Part shown: positions 12,878 through 23,495 of the stretch, in pieces | Position numbering within the stretch: the stretch's first letter is position 1 | Layout: each line of letters starts with the position of its first letter | Assembly: GCA_900169235.1 (NCBI GenBank) | Contig: FWCC01000013.1 | Span: forward strand, 1-64,000 | Origin: Zarea fungicola | Taxonomy: Eukaryota > Ascomycota > Sordariomycetes > Hypocreales > Cordycipitaceae | Direction: 5' to 3' | DNA: 64,000 nt | Notes under the pieces: model-generated | What the model was told of the DNA's origin: nothing | The model's database searches: none | What the model saw: only the letters and a program-made list of their open reading frames with translations | Position numbers and translations under genes: made by a program

Positions 12878-14744
12878 TTAAACGGCAGCCGTCTTAATGT
12901 TCTTAGTCTTAACAGAGATCCAGGGTACAAAGACGCTCCCAATTAAGGCAATTATAGATACAGCGACGGCAACATAGAAGCAGTTAGTAATGGCCGTGTT
13001 GTACGCGTGGAGCGCAACTGCGAGTTTATCGCCGTGGAAGGTGCTTCGGACCTGCGTGGCGCCAATGGCAAGAATGTCCTCAGGCCTAATGCCAATGTCC
13101 GCTTTGGCGACAGTCTCAATCAGTTTGTTTTGGAAGATATTCTGGCCTATACAGATAAAGATGGCGCCACCAAGGGCTTGGGCAAAGATGATAATGGCGG
13201 AACCAATGGCAACATCAGCTGGCTTGAGCGCGGCCTGGACGGCGACCATGGTCTGCTGTAAACCGAGGCCAACGCCAAAGCCAAAAAGGCACTGGTACCC
13301 AATCCATTGGCCATGACTCGACTCGATCTCAAGGGTAGAGAGCAAACCGGCACCGATAGCCATAAAGACAGCCGAGGCGATCATAAAGGGCGTATAATAG
13401 CCAAGAGCGCTCACAAAAGCGCCTGAGATCATGGTGAAGACGACAAAGCCAAGAATCAAGGGAAGACTCTTAATACCTGAGTTAACGGCGGAGCTGCCCT
13501 GGATGGATTGGAACCAGATAGGCAGGTAATAAACCATAATAAAAAAGGAGCCACCAATGCTAAAAGCAAAAATAGCACAAGACCAGACAGTCCTATCCAT
13601 AAAGATGCGGGGAGGCACAGTGGCGCGGTCCTTTTTCCATATCTGGATGCCAATAAAGATAATAATAAGGACACCAAAGGCAACAAAGAGACCAATAATA
13701 CGGCCACTAGACCAGGGGTAGCGGCCACCCCATTGGAGAGCAAGGAGGAGAGAGACAGTTCCAAGGATAAATGCAAGGGTACCCTCAAGGTCAAATAAAA
13801 GAAGCTGTTCCTTGAAAGCTATCTTTTTCTGACTTTGAGTGTTAGGCAGATGTAGAAAGATAATAATAAAGAATGCAGTAATGCCACCAAAGGGTAGGTT
13901 GATATAAAAGCACCAGCGCCAGCTGACTTTATCGGCAAAAGCGCCGCCTATAAGGGGACCGGCGATAGAGGCGAGTCCATAGAAAGCAGTAATAATGGAC
14001 ATGTAGACAGGGCGCTGACGGAGGGGTACGCTGCGGCTTACAATAAGGAGAGCGCCTGAGAAGATACCCGCGGCACCAAGGCCAGCAATAGCGCGTCCAA
14101 TAATAAGGCCAGTAGAAGTCGGGGTGGCACCGCAAACAACAGAGCCAAGCTCAAAGACAAGGATGGCGAAGAGGTATACCCATTTAACAGAGTAGAAGGT
14201 ATAAAACTTGCCATAGATGAGCTGGACAGCGCTAGTTGTGAGGAGGTAGGCGGCACCGTACCAGCCAATATCTCCAACGGCCTTAAATTGGTCAGTAATG
14301 TGAGGGATAGCGGTGGCAATAATAGTGTTATCCTATAGAGCTTTATATTAGTATATAGACGTTACTATGGTGTAAGGCATAAGCCTTGTACAAAAGAAGA
14401 ATAGAGAAAAAGTCAAGACTGTTTTTTGAGGTTTGGTTAAAGAGCGTGAATGTGCTAAATCTTACCAAAGCGACGCAAAAGACCGAGAGGCACAGGGCAA
14501 TGGTAATAAGAACAAGCTTCCAGGCAGCGGGATACTCGATACCATCGTCCTCGTCAGTTTCACTCTCTCTTTTCACTGCATCCTCCACCTGAGGTTTTTC
14601 TTCAGGTGTCTTGTCAACATGCTTGTTGTCATTCTGCTTCTCATCCAAAACAGATTCCGGGACGGGTGCGTTGTGCGCGGCGGTCTCGTTGCGTGAACCG
14701 ATGGAGCCAACCTCGGTGGCGCTGTCTGGCGTTGGTGCGGCCAT
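12878..14744 (-). CDS. MFS multidrug transporter, DHA2 (14-TM) type
   Basis: Model complement(join(12878..14332, 14466..14744)), 577 aa; one intron with GTAAGA donor and CTATAG acceptor, placed inside TM1 right before the conserved D-N-T-I-I-A motif. The first ~85 residues are a hydrophilic, acidic cytosolic tail. Then come about 14 hydrophobic segments, with family signatures DxTIIxxAxPxI in TM1, WYGAAYLLTTSA in TM2, the loop GxLIVxRSVPLRQRP after TM4 and GLASIAGPLIGGAF in TM5. This matches fungal drug:H+ antiporters of the DHA2 family, plasma-membrane exporters of toxins and secondary metabolites. No biosynthetic cluster surrounds it; the nearest O-methyltransferase is 25 kb away. The substrate is unknown. 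The frame would extend further 5' only through non-ATG codons, so the ATG at 14744 was chosen. Confidence 0.9.
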
Positions 14745-14978
14745 ACTGGTCACGGAAGTGATTGTCAAACTGTGGATAGTGAGGCTGGAGATGGCGGCGA
14801 GATAAGAAGTTCAAAACTTTTTGGGGCTCTCTCGTTGCGGCAAACTGTACCTTGGCCGTTCGTAGCCTGAACCCTTACTCGAAAGCACCAAGAAAATGGC
14901 GGTGGTAGTAGTCCAGCATTAAATAGAAGGATCAGTATTAATTTCCGTAAACCTCTAGATGAATCAGCCAAGACGTTC

Positions 14979-15038
14979 TGGATCGCCACTTCCTGCCTAA
15001 ACCGGAAAATGAATACTGACCCACAGCGGCAGCTAAAG
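14979..15038 (+). repeat. dispersed repeat, copy 2
   Basis: Partner of 10034-10093, about 78 percent identical by eye over 60 bases. It lies just upstream of the MFS gene start and beside a tandem repeat. Confidence 0.5.
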
Positions 15039-15210
15039 AGCAAGGATTGCAATGGTACTGTATTTTGGTCCGACCGATTATAATATCAGCAGTAGGTTGA
15101 AATGGAGAGAGGGCGACTAATATACCCGGCGCCGTCTCTTGTGGTATAAAGCCATGTGAGTACAACGATGTAATAATGTAAAGGAGATCTCGGGAAATTG
15201 GTAACGACGA

Positions 15211-15518
15211 AGAATCCGCGTATGGGAATAGGGCGACGGGGAATCTGTGAATCAATCAGTTCCCTAACATGGCCGAAATAGGCCCATACTAAAGTGGAAT
15301 AAGGTGTGGATTTGATGCTAAGGTCTGAGTCGGGCCAACCCTTAGCCCATGGCACACATGACAAAGAATCCGCATGTGGGAATAGGGCGACGGTGAATTG
15401 GTGAATCAATCAGTTCCCCAGCATGGCCTAAATAGGCTCATATGAAAGTTGAATAAGTTGTGGATTGGACGCCAAGTTCAGTGTCGGCGTAACCCCTTAG
15501 CCCATGGCACACACAAAT
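15211..15518 (+). repeat. tandem direct repeat, two copies of ~154 bp
   Basis: The segment starting AGAATCCGCG at 15211 recurs from 15365 with period 154. Both units contain GGGAATAGGGCGACGG, AATCAATCAGTTCCC and CTTAGCCCATGGCACACA. Differences are mostly single-base substitutions. The units are non-coding, upstream of the MFS gene. Confidence 0.75.
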
Positions 15519-16427
15519 AAACAAGTTAACAGCTAAGCGTCCGTGGGGCTTTTAAGAAAATTGCCATTTTATTTCAATTCAAGTAAATTAATGTAGCTAG
15601 GACTTGATAAATTAATTGAGCCAGGACTTGGGTGAAGAGCTATGTGTCGATTCCAACACGCGTTGCATTTCTTCAACAAGTATTGGAAGTAGGCGTCTCT
15701 GACTATTCTGCCCTTGCATAAGCCAGTCGCCAACTGCGTTGTGGTATCCGAAGCGCCGGACGTGATATTTCTCATAATTGGTAAACTTTTAACACTGGCA
15801 CGAAAGATGTCTGCCCCTTGGAGATAATATAACTTACCACGGTTAGACCCGGCAAATGCCCCTTGACGGCGTATTCCCACTACATGCCGGGGCTACCCAG
15901 CATACTTTGGCATCGAGACATTGCTAGTGCTGATACAAACCCTATCGGTAAATAGGAAGCGTCGTGCAAGGGACAGCATCAAACCGCCGCTACATCCAAC
16001 AATAGCAGATGTGCCTCTTCCGATTCATGCGGCATCAATGTAAGCCGCCATGAGCATTCAACTCCCCATTGATTGCCTCTGCTCTTGCAGCAAGCTGTAG
16101 TGGTTCAGCGCGGGGCCTTCCATCGCAGCTCTTACATGCCTACTGGGATGCTCGCAACCAAATGTGCTCCAATGCTAAATGCGCCTTTCGACAGGATTGC
16201 ACTGTTCAAGCATCTGCGAGAGTTAATAACATTTTATTGTCAGTCATCCTGCAGCGAAGAAAGAACGGAGCCAAAGGATTTCCAGACTGCTATGTAGGCG
16301 ATCCTATGATAACTCAATCCTTCTACCTTTACTAACCTATACTTTTAGGGTGCCACAGAGTATGTCTATAATTATTTTTACCTATTCTATCTAATAATTT
16401 TATCTTGGTTAAGTCTAATGAAATCAG

Positions 16428-16916
16428 AGATATTCTCAATCAGTGTGTTTACACAGAGCAGGCCTTGAATGGTAACTGGGAGTCCAGAGGCCAGGAATAC
16501 TTTATGTGGTCGGGTTTTACTGATGTAACTCCCCCACCTGAAGGGTGCAACGTCGCCAAGTACTGCGCCTACACGTACAAGAATGACAACTGCAGAATTA
16601 CTACCTGGAAAGGCGATGGCCAAGTTCCTGTCTGTAAGCAGCTTCCCGCCCCTTGACTTTTACAATAGAGGAGTTCAAAACTGATTTCAATCACAGTCTT
16701 TGAATGTATCAACAGTAAAGATTGCAGCAATGGTACTCAGTGCGTTAACGGCTTGTGTTGCCACGCTGATCGCCTCGTACAGGGTGCCTCACTCTGCCCT
16801 ACAATAAGTGACCTCCAGCATTGTGGTGGCTATCAACGCAGCACGGGCGGTATTGGCGATTCAGCTTGGTCACCTCCTCAAACTGATATTCCAGCAGGTT
16901 TGAAGTGTGGGTGCTA
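16428..16916 (+). CDS. cysteine-rich secreted-type protein, 5' end missing
   Basis: Two well-supported exons, 16428..16633 and 16697..16916 (donor GTAAGC, acceptor CACAG), encode about 141 residues with some 15 cysteines. Exon 1 has the spaced cysteines of EGCNVAKYCAYTYKNDNC; exon 2 has CINSKDCSNGTQC, GLCC and a C-terminal KCGC. Such density implies a disulfide-bonded extracellular protein. I could not find an ATG or signal peptide in frame. There is an acceptor before 16428 and further frames upstream (16070-16340), so at least one 5' exon is missing from this model, or the gene is decayed. The family is not recognised; a chitin-binding or LysM-type protein is possible but not shown. Confidence 0.4.
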
Positions 16917-17976
16917 GAGCGATCAGCCACTCCTGCACCAAAATAGCATGTCTATGAATAGAGTAGCGACCGTCCAATCAGGGCTGTCCTCAATTTAAAT
17001 CATATGAAGCAAATTACCAATTAAATCAAAAAACGAGCTCGAAAGTCTTATCAATTAAATAAGTGAACAATGCCGATTTAAAATACGTTTGGGAGACATA
17101 TGCTGTGCGGCATCAGCGTCGGTAGGTTTCTACTAGGGGATAGAGTCTGAAGGCAAAAGCGTATATTTGTTCGGTTTTTTTGGCTGCACCAATTGGATGT
17201 ACTGCTAAACGTACATCTCTGCGCCCGAGATAAGAGCTTGTTCCAGTAAAACTCATCACCTGCCGCGAGGATCCGGAGGTTTATCAGGTAGTGCAGAGTT
17301 TGCAGACGTGTACTATTCAAAATACAGCTGAAAATTGAAATTTAAACTGTTTCGTGCAAGTAAAACATTTTCCCTTCCATCGCTAACAAAATTCCTGGCC
17401 CAAAAGGCAGAAGCAGTAGCATTTGAAGTCAAAATCACCGCCATCGTATGCTATGTTGTCCGCACTGGCGACTTATGAATTATGAAATGTAAAATCACCG
17501 TGTTCCTCCAGTGATCAAGTCGATCGACAAACTCAGATGTGGTTGACCTGTAAATTGGGTCTTCCAATGTGGTGCAAAGCGAGTCGACTTTGTGTAGGAA
17601 TTAATATACTTGGATACAATGTCTATAAAAGGTCACGAGTGTTTTCCCCAGTTGTCTTTGAAGCGAATTCGCCGTGTTGACCGCAATTCATCGTCGTCAC
17701 CGGCTTTGTTCATGAGAACAGGCAAATCAAGCTCGATTTTTCCGTCTGCCACCGCGATGGCCGACCCAGTACGGGCCCGGTTTCTCTTCGAGTATACATG
17801 CACTTCAGAGTAGCCGTTTGCGACTTTGGCCAATTTCAGCATGATACTGGTCTACTGCCCGCTGCTTATGAAGCCCTAGCTCCAAGCAAATGTCGGATGA
17901 CTAGGCCTGCCAGGTGCCAAACATTGGTGCGTACTGCCAGGCGGACAGGTCTGATTAGGTTCTCATACTCGAGTTT
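16917..17976. other. intergenic, no gene seen
   Basis: Only short frames without recognisable domains. A 69-codon minus-strand frame at 17633-17842 is protein-like but has no splice partner I could establish. Confidence 0.4.
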
Positions 17977-18048
17977 TTAAACACGCTCAAGCTTATAAAA
18001 CTTGCCAATGCAGTTACGGCAGGTATACGGTCGCTCATGGACGGCATT
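17977..18048 (-). pseudogene. degenerate C2H2 finger after the stop of the upstream regulator
   Basis: Directly downstream of and in the same frame as the TAA at 18049, translation gives HERPYTCRNCIGKFYKLERV and then another stop. The first half matches the start of a C2H2 finger (linker HERPY, then C-x2-C), but the two histidines expected afterwards are missing. It may be the remnant of another zinc-finger gene or a lost C-terminal part of the regulator at 18049-19122. Confidence 0.4.
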
Positions 18049-19122
18049 TTAATGTCTCCAAGCCTCAACAGCGTCGTCAGGCATAGTAGTGTACTTCCAC
18101 GGGTAGAGCTCCAGCAGATCGGCCACGTCCGACGGAAGCTGCGTGTGGCGGCTACTCGAGCCACTTGACAAGAAGACCCAGTCAGGGATGCGTTCCGCGG
18201 CCCGAGTAACCGTGTCATTGGTTAAGTGCTCGACCGTCGAGGCTGCTGTAGGATTAACAAGGCTTTTCATCCAGCTCATGTCAGCCCTGTCTAAACTGCT
18301 ACCCCCGGCAGTATCACTGCTGCTGCTAGCACGGCTGTAGTAATACGGCTGCTGCTGTTGTGTGCATTGTGTGGTGAGAATTTGCGAGAGCAAAGGCCCA
18401 GAGACTGAGGGGGAGTCGGATCTATCGCCTTTTTCGGCAATATTACGCGGGCGGCAGGGAAGATTGCGAAGGAGGCATCTCTCGCATGGTTCTTCATTAT
18501 CGCATGATACCTTGCTCTTAAAGCAGGCTTCGCAAGCCTTGGGCTTTCGTCCACGGCGAGACTCGGGAATAATCATTTCGGGGTCTTTTTTGAAACAGTT
18601 GAGCATATGCTTGCGGCATACGTCTCTGCAAAAATAGAGGACATCAAACTCGCGTTAATAAGAGTGAAATAACATATTAGGGCGTGAGAAAGGAGCTATT
18701 TCTGTACTTACTTGCGCCTAAAGTCTTTATCACAGTATATACATTGGAACTTGCCAGTGGCCGCATCTAAAGACGAATTAGCATCATGTGGTGGAAACGG
18801 GGCCGCATGCAAAGAAAACAGAGGAAAATGAAAGAGAATTGTTCGGGGACTAGCATGAGAGACATTGAATGTCGAGAAGCACCAACGAGGGTTGATTGTG
18901 TATGAGAAAACCCCGTTGCGAGATCTTTTACAGAACGAAACGTTGCACTTGTGATTGATCCAATGTTTCGTCAGACGGCCAAAAGACACACAGGAAAGAC
19001 TTACGTGTGGCTTCATGGCGCCGCAGATGGCTATTTCTTTGATAACTTTTTCCACATGTTGCACACACATATATCCTTGCAGAGAGGACCGGATCACTAG
19101 GACCGGCGATGTGGTTATCCAT
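18049..19122 (-). CDS. zinc-finger regulator: two C2H2-type fingers + Zn2Cys6, probably truncated
   Basis: Model complement(join(18049..18625, 18712..18766, 19005..19122)), 249 aa. Finger 1 has C20, C23, H36, H40; the codon for H40 is split by intron 1. Finger 2 is C-x2-C-x12-H-x3-C (C48, C51, H64, C68), split by intron 2. A Zn2Cys6 cluster follows: C89, C92, C99, C105, C108, C115, preceded by the basic RRGRKPKA. The combination of fingers and binuclear cluster in one N-terminus is a known fungal transcription-factor layout, normally followed by a long fungal regulatory domain of several hundred residues. Here the protein ends about 130 residues after the cluster, in a Ser-rich stretch, so the regulatory domain is missing. 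It likely binds DNA in the nucleus; activity is uncertain. The start is the ATG at 19122; the frame extends three codons upstream to a TTG only. Confidence 0.75.
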
Positions 19123-19990
19123 GTTGGACAAATATCAATATATCCCAGAATGTTGTGTGCTACTTCCTTGTCTGCGCAAGCCCGAGTTTCACGTAGAAAT
19201 GGACCCCTGATTCATCGAAAATTAGTCTTTACACATTCCCGGTGCGACAGCCTGGGGAAATTAGCCCTCTACTTTTCCGCTCACCGAAAGAAAGGAGTGC
19301 CAAGAGGTGGGTTTGAAAAAGATGATGAACAGGCTGTTTCTTAATTGCGACTATAATAACGCGGGGTTTCTCTGATGTATTCGTTTGAACCTATGTTGAT
19401 TTCGACGATAATTTGTCTTCTGTAGGAATGTATGCAGAAAAGCTTTTTTTTTTGTCCCCCGTGTCGGAAATCCGGGTTGGCAGTTCACGGATTCCCGAGG
19501 CTCAGTCTTATATACCAGGGTATTACGCTGTGACAAAAAGAATTGATGGAACAAAAAATATAAAAAAATCAAAAAAATCAAGGGCTGCAATGACTTTTAA
19601 TCCTTTGCCTTCTTCCAATCGCTTCGCTGTATGTTTGATTCTTAGCCTGCGATGATATAATCGCCCAGAAGATGGGCAACACCTGAGTCAGGGCAGCTCG
19701 TAAGAGCTTGGATTCAATGGAACAGCAAAGGGTTCTAAGAAACGCCACTGCGGGCTAGCAGGCGCTTTAAGTAAGCTCAATTCTTTATTCTGTAACTGCT
19801 GCGTAGCTCGCAGCAATTAGCAGGCCCATTTACCGTCAAACATGTCAAGTTTCTTTGGCGGTGGTGGGGATTAGCGGCGACCTAAGATGTATAGAATTAA
19901 TATAAACCACTTATGTTAAACGATTGCGAGCTATTGTAATAAAATTTGCTACATCTTATAACTAATAGACGTCAAGGAAGTCAAGTACTC
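19123..19990. other. intergenic
   Basis: Separates the zinc-finger regulator from the 3' end of the glycine-zipper gene. Short homopolymer runs; no gene seen. Confidence 0.45.
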
Positions 19991-22189
19991 TTAGGGCAGA
20001 TTCCTCTTTATATATTCCATCAATGTTACCATGTCGCCTGGGTTCCGCGCATTGGCTGGCAAGGCACGACCCTCAACACGGATCCAAACAATCGTGGCCA
20101 GGACCTATTTTGAATGCGCACATTAGCAAAAAGCAGTTTGAAACCAGATGTGTCCGGCCGCCCTGGAAGCGTGCCAACTAACCTCGTCATCACCCTCCTG
20201 GGGTGCCGCTGATAGATTCTCCGGAACCTCCTTGATAATCTCTTCCGCCGTTGCATGAGTGACCGCCGCTGTGCGTGTGGCCGCCGCGTGCTTGGCGCGG
20301 AGTATGTGGACGTGGCACTTGATCTCGAGCGCCGCCATCCTGCCCTCGATGAGGTCACCAAAAATCTGCACCGACGCCTCGCCGCCCAGAAGCTCGAAAG
20401 CGCTCCTGCCAGACGTGCCGCCAAAGAACCAGTCCGCGAGCTGACCGGCCCCCAGGCCGCCGAGGATGCCACCCGCGATGCCGCCGAGCACGGCCCCGAC
20501 AGGCCCTACGATGCTGCCGAATCCTACCCCCAACTCGCCGCCAGCAATGGCGCCAGACCATGAAACGACTTGCCTTCCGAGCTCCGTCTCCCACTGGGGA
20601 GCCGTGGCGACGGAGTAGACGGACGCGGCCATGGCGACGGCGAATACTCCCTTGCAGACGAATGACGCCCGCGCATGAACTTTGTGACATTGGGATTCGC
20701 GCGCCCGGCACCTTCAATAGTATCCACCGATACCTGTTTGTCGGGTTAGAAGTAGATAAATACACTCCATTTGACTACTTACTAATTTTGCCTGATCTTC
20801 GTTGAGATCTTTAAAGTCCCTGTTGTATCTTCTCTTGGCGTTCTTGTTGAGAAAATAGTCATACTGACCTCCAGCTGGCTTTAAAGCACGTGCAATCATG
20901 ACTCCAAGCGGCGACGACCTATTTCGCATACCAATTAGATAGTTATTGCGCATGCTGTGAGCTTCAGCGGCTGCGTCAGCAGACGTGACGGCTCCCGAGC
21001 GCACGCGGCTCAGAATGTCCCTGGTGGCTTCTGCAACAGATCTGCTATATTCCACTCTGACTGGGGCATCTTTGAGCACCCAGTGGCCCCATATGATGGC
21101 AGTCCCCTTGAGCGCGAAGAGGGCAGTGGAGAGGAGGGACTCCTGGTCGGCCGAGAGCGTGCCCGAGACAACAACATTGCTGCCGCTCCATGCCCTCGGA
21201 TTGATGTACTTGACCCATATACCTTTCAAGTTCTCGGCTCCCGGGATCTCAACAGGTTCACCCGTGGTGATGAGGCTGCGCTTCAAATCGCCATTGCTAT
21301 TCACGGCCATGGCGTTGGGATCGCTGCGGCACGCAGCCACCAGCTGATGCAGCTGCAGACTGCCCAAATTGCGAATGTTATTGCCGGGCGAGTCCAATCC
21401 TGGCAGGTGCACAAAGTCAGGCCAGCAGGTGCGGTAGTAAATGCCCTGCCAAGGATTCCCAAAAAAGGCAGAGGGCGGAGGAGGCGGCGCAGCCAGTGAT
21501 CGTTTGTGCCAGCCATCTGTGTTGAACCCTGCAGAGCCGGCCAGAGACTCTGTCGCTGCAATGAGCTGCGGAATATCATTCGCAATGGCTGCTGTTTGCC
21601 TGATATCACCGCCTGGCGAGTCTCTTCCCTGAAAGAAAGCAAAATCCAGGTACTTGGTGCGGATGTAAATGCCGGCAAGGCTGTTTCTCCTCTGCGGTGT
21701 ATCTCTTGGGGGCAATCTGACCTTGCTCTTGATCCAGCCGTCGGTGTTGAACGCGGCGATCTTGTTGTCGCCGGCGAACTTTTCGACCACCTTTTCGCGC
21801 AGAGCGGTTGCGGTGCTGACATCGGTGATTCTCTCAATGTCATTAGAGGCAGAATCCAAACCTAATTATAACTCAGTCCTCAAAGGTTGATGGTGGGGGT
21901 TCTCTTTGAGCTGACCTTGAAAGAAGATGAAACCAGGGAATTCAACTCTGACATAAAGATCCACGCCAGGGGATCTTATGAACCTGTTAAAGTCAAGTAC
22001 GGCCCACGATTTGATCCAGCCGTTGGTGTTGAAGGCCAGAAACAAGTTTCCCTGCTTATCGAGAACAGTATTCTTCAGGGCAGCGACGTTGCCTCTCAGA
22101 TTCGGCAGGTAGGCCTGCTCGTCTCCTGACAAGTCCCAACCTATGAATTTGACAAATTCTCCCTCGCGAATGCCGGCGTTTTCTGCCAT
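19991..22189 (-). pseudogene. modular protein with four DSPG...FNTDGW modules and glycine-zipper C-terminus; frame broken
   Basis: Exons complement(join(19991..20104, 20183..20733, 20783..21861, 21916..22189)) with good splice signals; about 672 codons. The N-terminal ~370 residues hold four related modules, each running from G-x-D-S-x-G-x-D-I through a helical part to A-F-N-T-[DN]-G-W-x-K; the modules have no cysteine. A linker with NNYLIGMRNRSSPLGVMIA follows, then a hydrophobic Gly-rich region (GAVLGGIAGGILGGLGAG) typical of glycine zippers that insert into membranes, then a soluble tail. Exon 3 is 551 nt where a multiple of three is needed: the frame from the acceptor at 20733 and the frame carrying the glycine zipper (open from the ATG at 20632) differ, and no splice site reconciles them. 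It is thus a recent pseudogene, a sequencing error, or unusual decoding. The modules recall cysteine-free PAN/apple-like repeats (inference). Function unknown. Confidence 0.6.
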
Positions 22190-23096
22190 GACTGGACTAA
22201 AAGTGTTTCTTTCTGCTGAGAGGGCTATCCGTTGCGGGAGAGGCTACTCCGGGAAAGCTGCCTTTAAGTAGGTCAGGGGTACAATTCGTCAGCTGTGGTC
22301 TACAACAGTCGGCTATTTTGATGATTGGGGTAGTTATGTTACCGTTTTGTCCTTGGCAGTCGTGCATTTTGGTGCCGAGCGATGCTTGAGCTGATGTAGC
22401 TGTGCATATACGGGGGTCAGTGGCTGGCTGGCGAGGGCCTCAATAGTCATGAAGAGTGTATGGTGTGTGCTAATCGGCACACTTTTGCATGTTGGATGCT
22501 CAACTATTGAACATTTCCGGTGAGTGCTGCATATGCATGAGATGGCGCATTGTATTATTTGCATATAGGATGCTCAACTATTAAATATCTCAGGTGAGTG
22601 CTGCATATGCATGCGATGGCTCATTGTATTAAACGACGTGATGGCGGGCAGTTGCAGTTTGCCAAGTAGCAGCGACCCCGCACCAGATCGCTAGCTATGG
22701 CATTTATTAAAGATGCTCCTTTTAAAACTATATTATTATTATTATTATTATTATTTTCTTTAGTAGTCTTTAATTCGAGCAGGCGGGGACATGGAGAATA
22801 CCCAAAACATAGGGTTCGGATTAATAGTGTAGATGTTTTTTGAAAGAGAGCCAGGATGAGGAACTGGGCAAGCCTCCAGCACCATGCCTCCCCGTGACAC
22901 GTCCAGTTACAAAACGAGTCTGGCTGGACGTTGTTCAAACTTTACTTGGCGAGCACTGTGGCGTCACATTTGTATTATAAGCAACTCCATCTCGACCTCA
23001 CGCCTCTTGTCTCCACACCAACCGAACTTATATCCGCAAAGACAATCAGCCATCGCATCACCCATCACATCATCGTAAAAGAAAACAGGAACCGCC
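22190..23096. other. intergenic with tandem repeat and ATT microsatellite
   Basis: Lies between divergent genes at 22189 and 23097. Contains a two-copy 74-bp repeat (22484-22631) and a short ATT microsatellite (about 22728-22756). No gene seen. Confidence 0.5.
22484..22631 (+). repeat. tandem repeat, two copies of 74 bp
   Basis: The unit starts TTTGCAT at 22484 and again at 22558. Both copies share GGATGCTCAACTATT, GTGAGTGCTGCATATGCATG and CATTGTATTA. Several differences are G/A or C/T transitions. Located in a divergent promoter region. Confidence 0.75.
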
Positions 23097-23495
23097 ATGA
23101 ACAGAACCGAGCCCTTGAGCGACGGCGAGAAGGAGGCCTGCATAGCCCTTTCAGACCTTTTTCTCGACACGGAAAGCACGCCTGTCATGGTGTCTGGAAT
23201 GGCGGCGTCGCTGCATCGCCTCCAGCTGCCCGTGTCGCAGCTGGACAGCATGCTCCGCTACGAGGTCTTCCCGATCTTGTACCCAAACCTGATCAGCGTC
23301 GCGGGCATCTGGGACCACTTTGACGAGGCTGATCTCATTGCCCGCATCAACGCTCGTCGTAAGCACCCATACAATGTGTTGCAGGCACTGGGCAACAATG
23401 CCGCCTGGCTCATGCTGAGCGGATCAGTGCTCTCCTTGTGGGCGGAGGTGAAGGAGGCCATGCGCCGACTGGACCGACCCGAGACGCATCTTTGA
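23097..23495 (+). CDS. DUF7079-like small protein
   Basis: Single-exon 132-aa protein from ATG to TGA. It matches the pattern of a small family best known from bacteria (DUF7079): LSDGEKEACIALSDLFLDTE at residues 7-26, a short helix, then LRYEVFPILYPNLISVAGIW, F-D-E-A-D-L and a helical C-terminus. No signal peptide or membrane segment, so probably cytosolic. The role is unknown. The lack of introns and a mainly bacterial family suggest acquisition by horizontal transfer, but this is inference from remembered family distribution. Codon use is GC-rich at third positions like the core genes nearby, so any transfer would be old. The immediate upstream region is shared with the glycine-zipper gene. 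Confidence 0.65.
   Translation: MNRTEPLSDGEKEACIALSDLFLDTESTPVMVSGMAASLHRLQLPVSQLDSMLRYEVFPILYPNLISVAGIWDHFDEADLIARINARRKHPYNVLQALGNNAAWLMLSGSVLSLWAEVKEAMRRLDRPETHL

Larger units (their letters stand above)
14745..16427. other. repeat-bearing intergenic region
   Basis: No supportable intact gene. Contains dispersed repeat copy 2 (14979-15038) and a two-copy tandem repeat (15211-15518). Between 16050 and 16400 short open frames with cysteines may belong to missing 5' exons of the next gene. Confidence 0.45.

Noticed and set aside
12878..14744. Secondary-metabolite cluster around the MFS exporter
   Set aside because: No polyketide synthase, peptide synthetase, terpene synthase or P450 gene is present nearby.
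20957..21499. Long plus-strand frames opposite the modular gene
   Set aside because: Antisense shadows of a GC-rich exon; the minus strand shows clear repeated protein motifs and splice sites.
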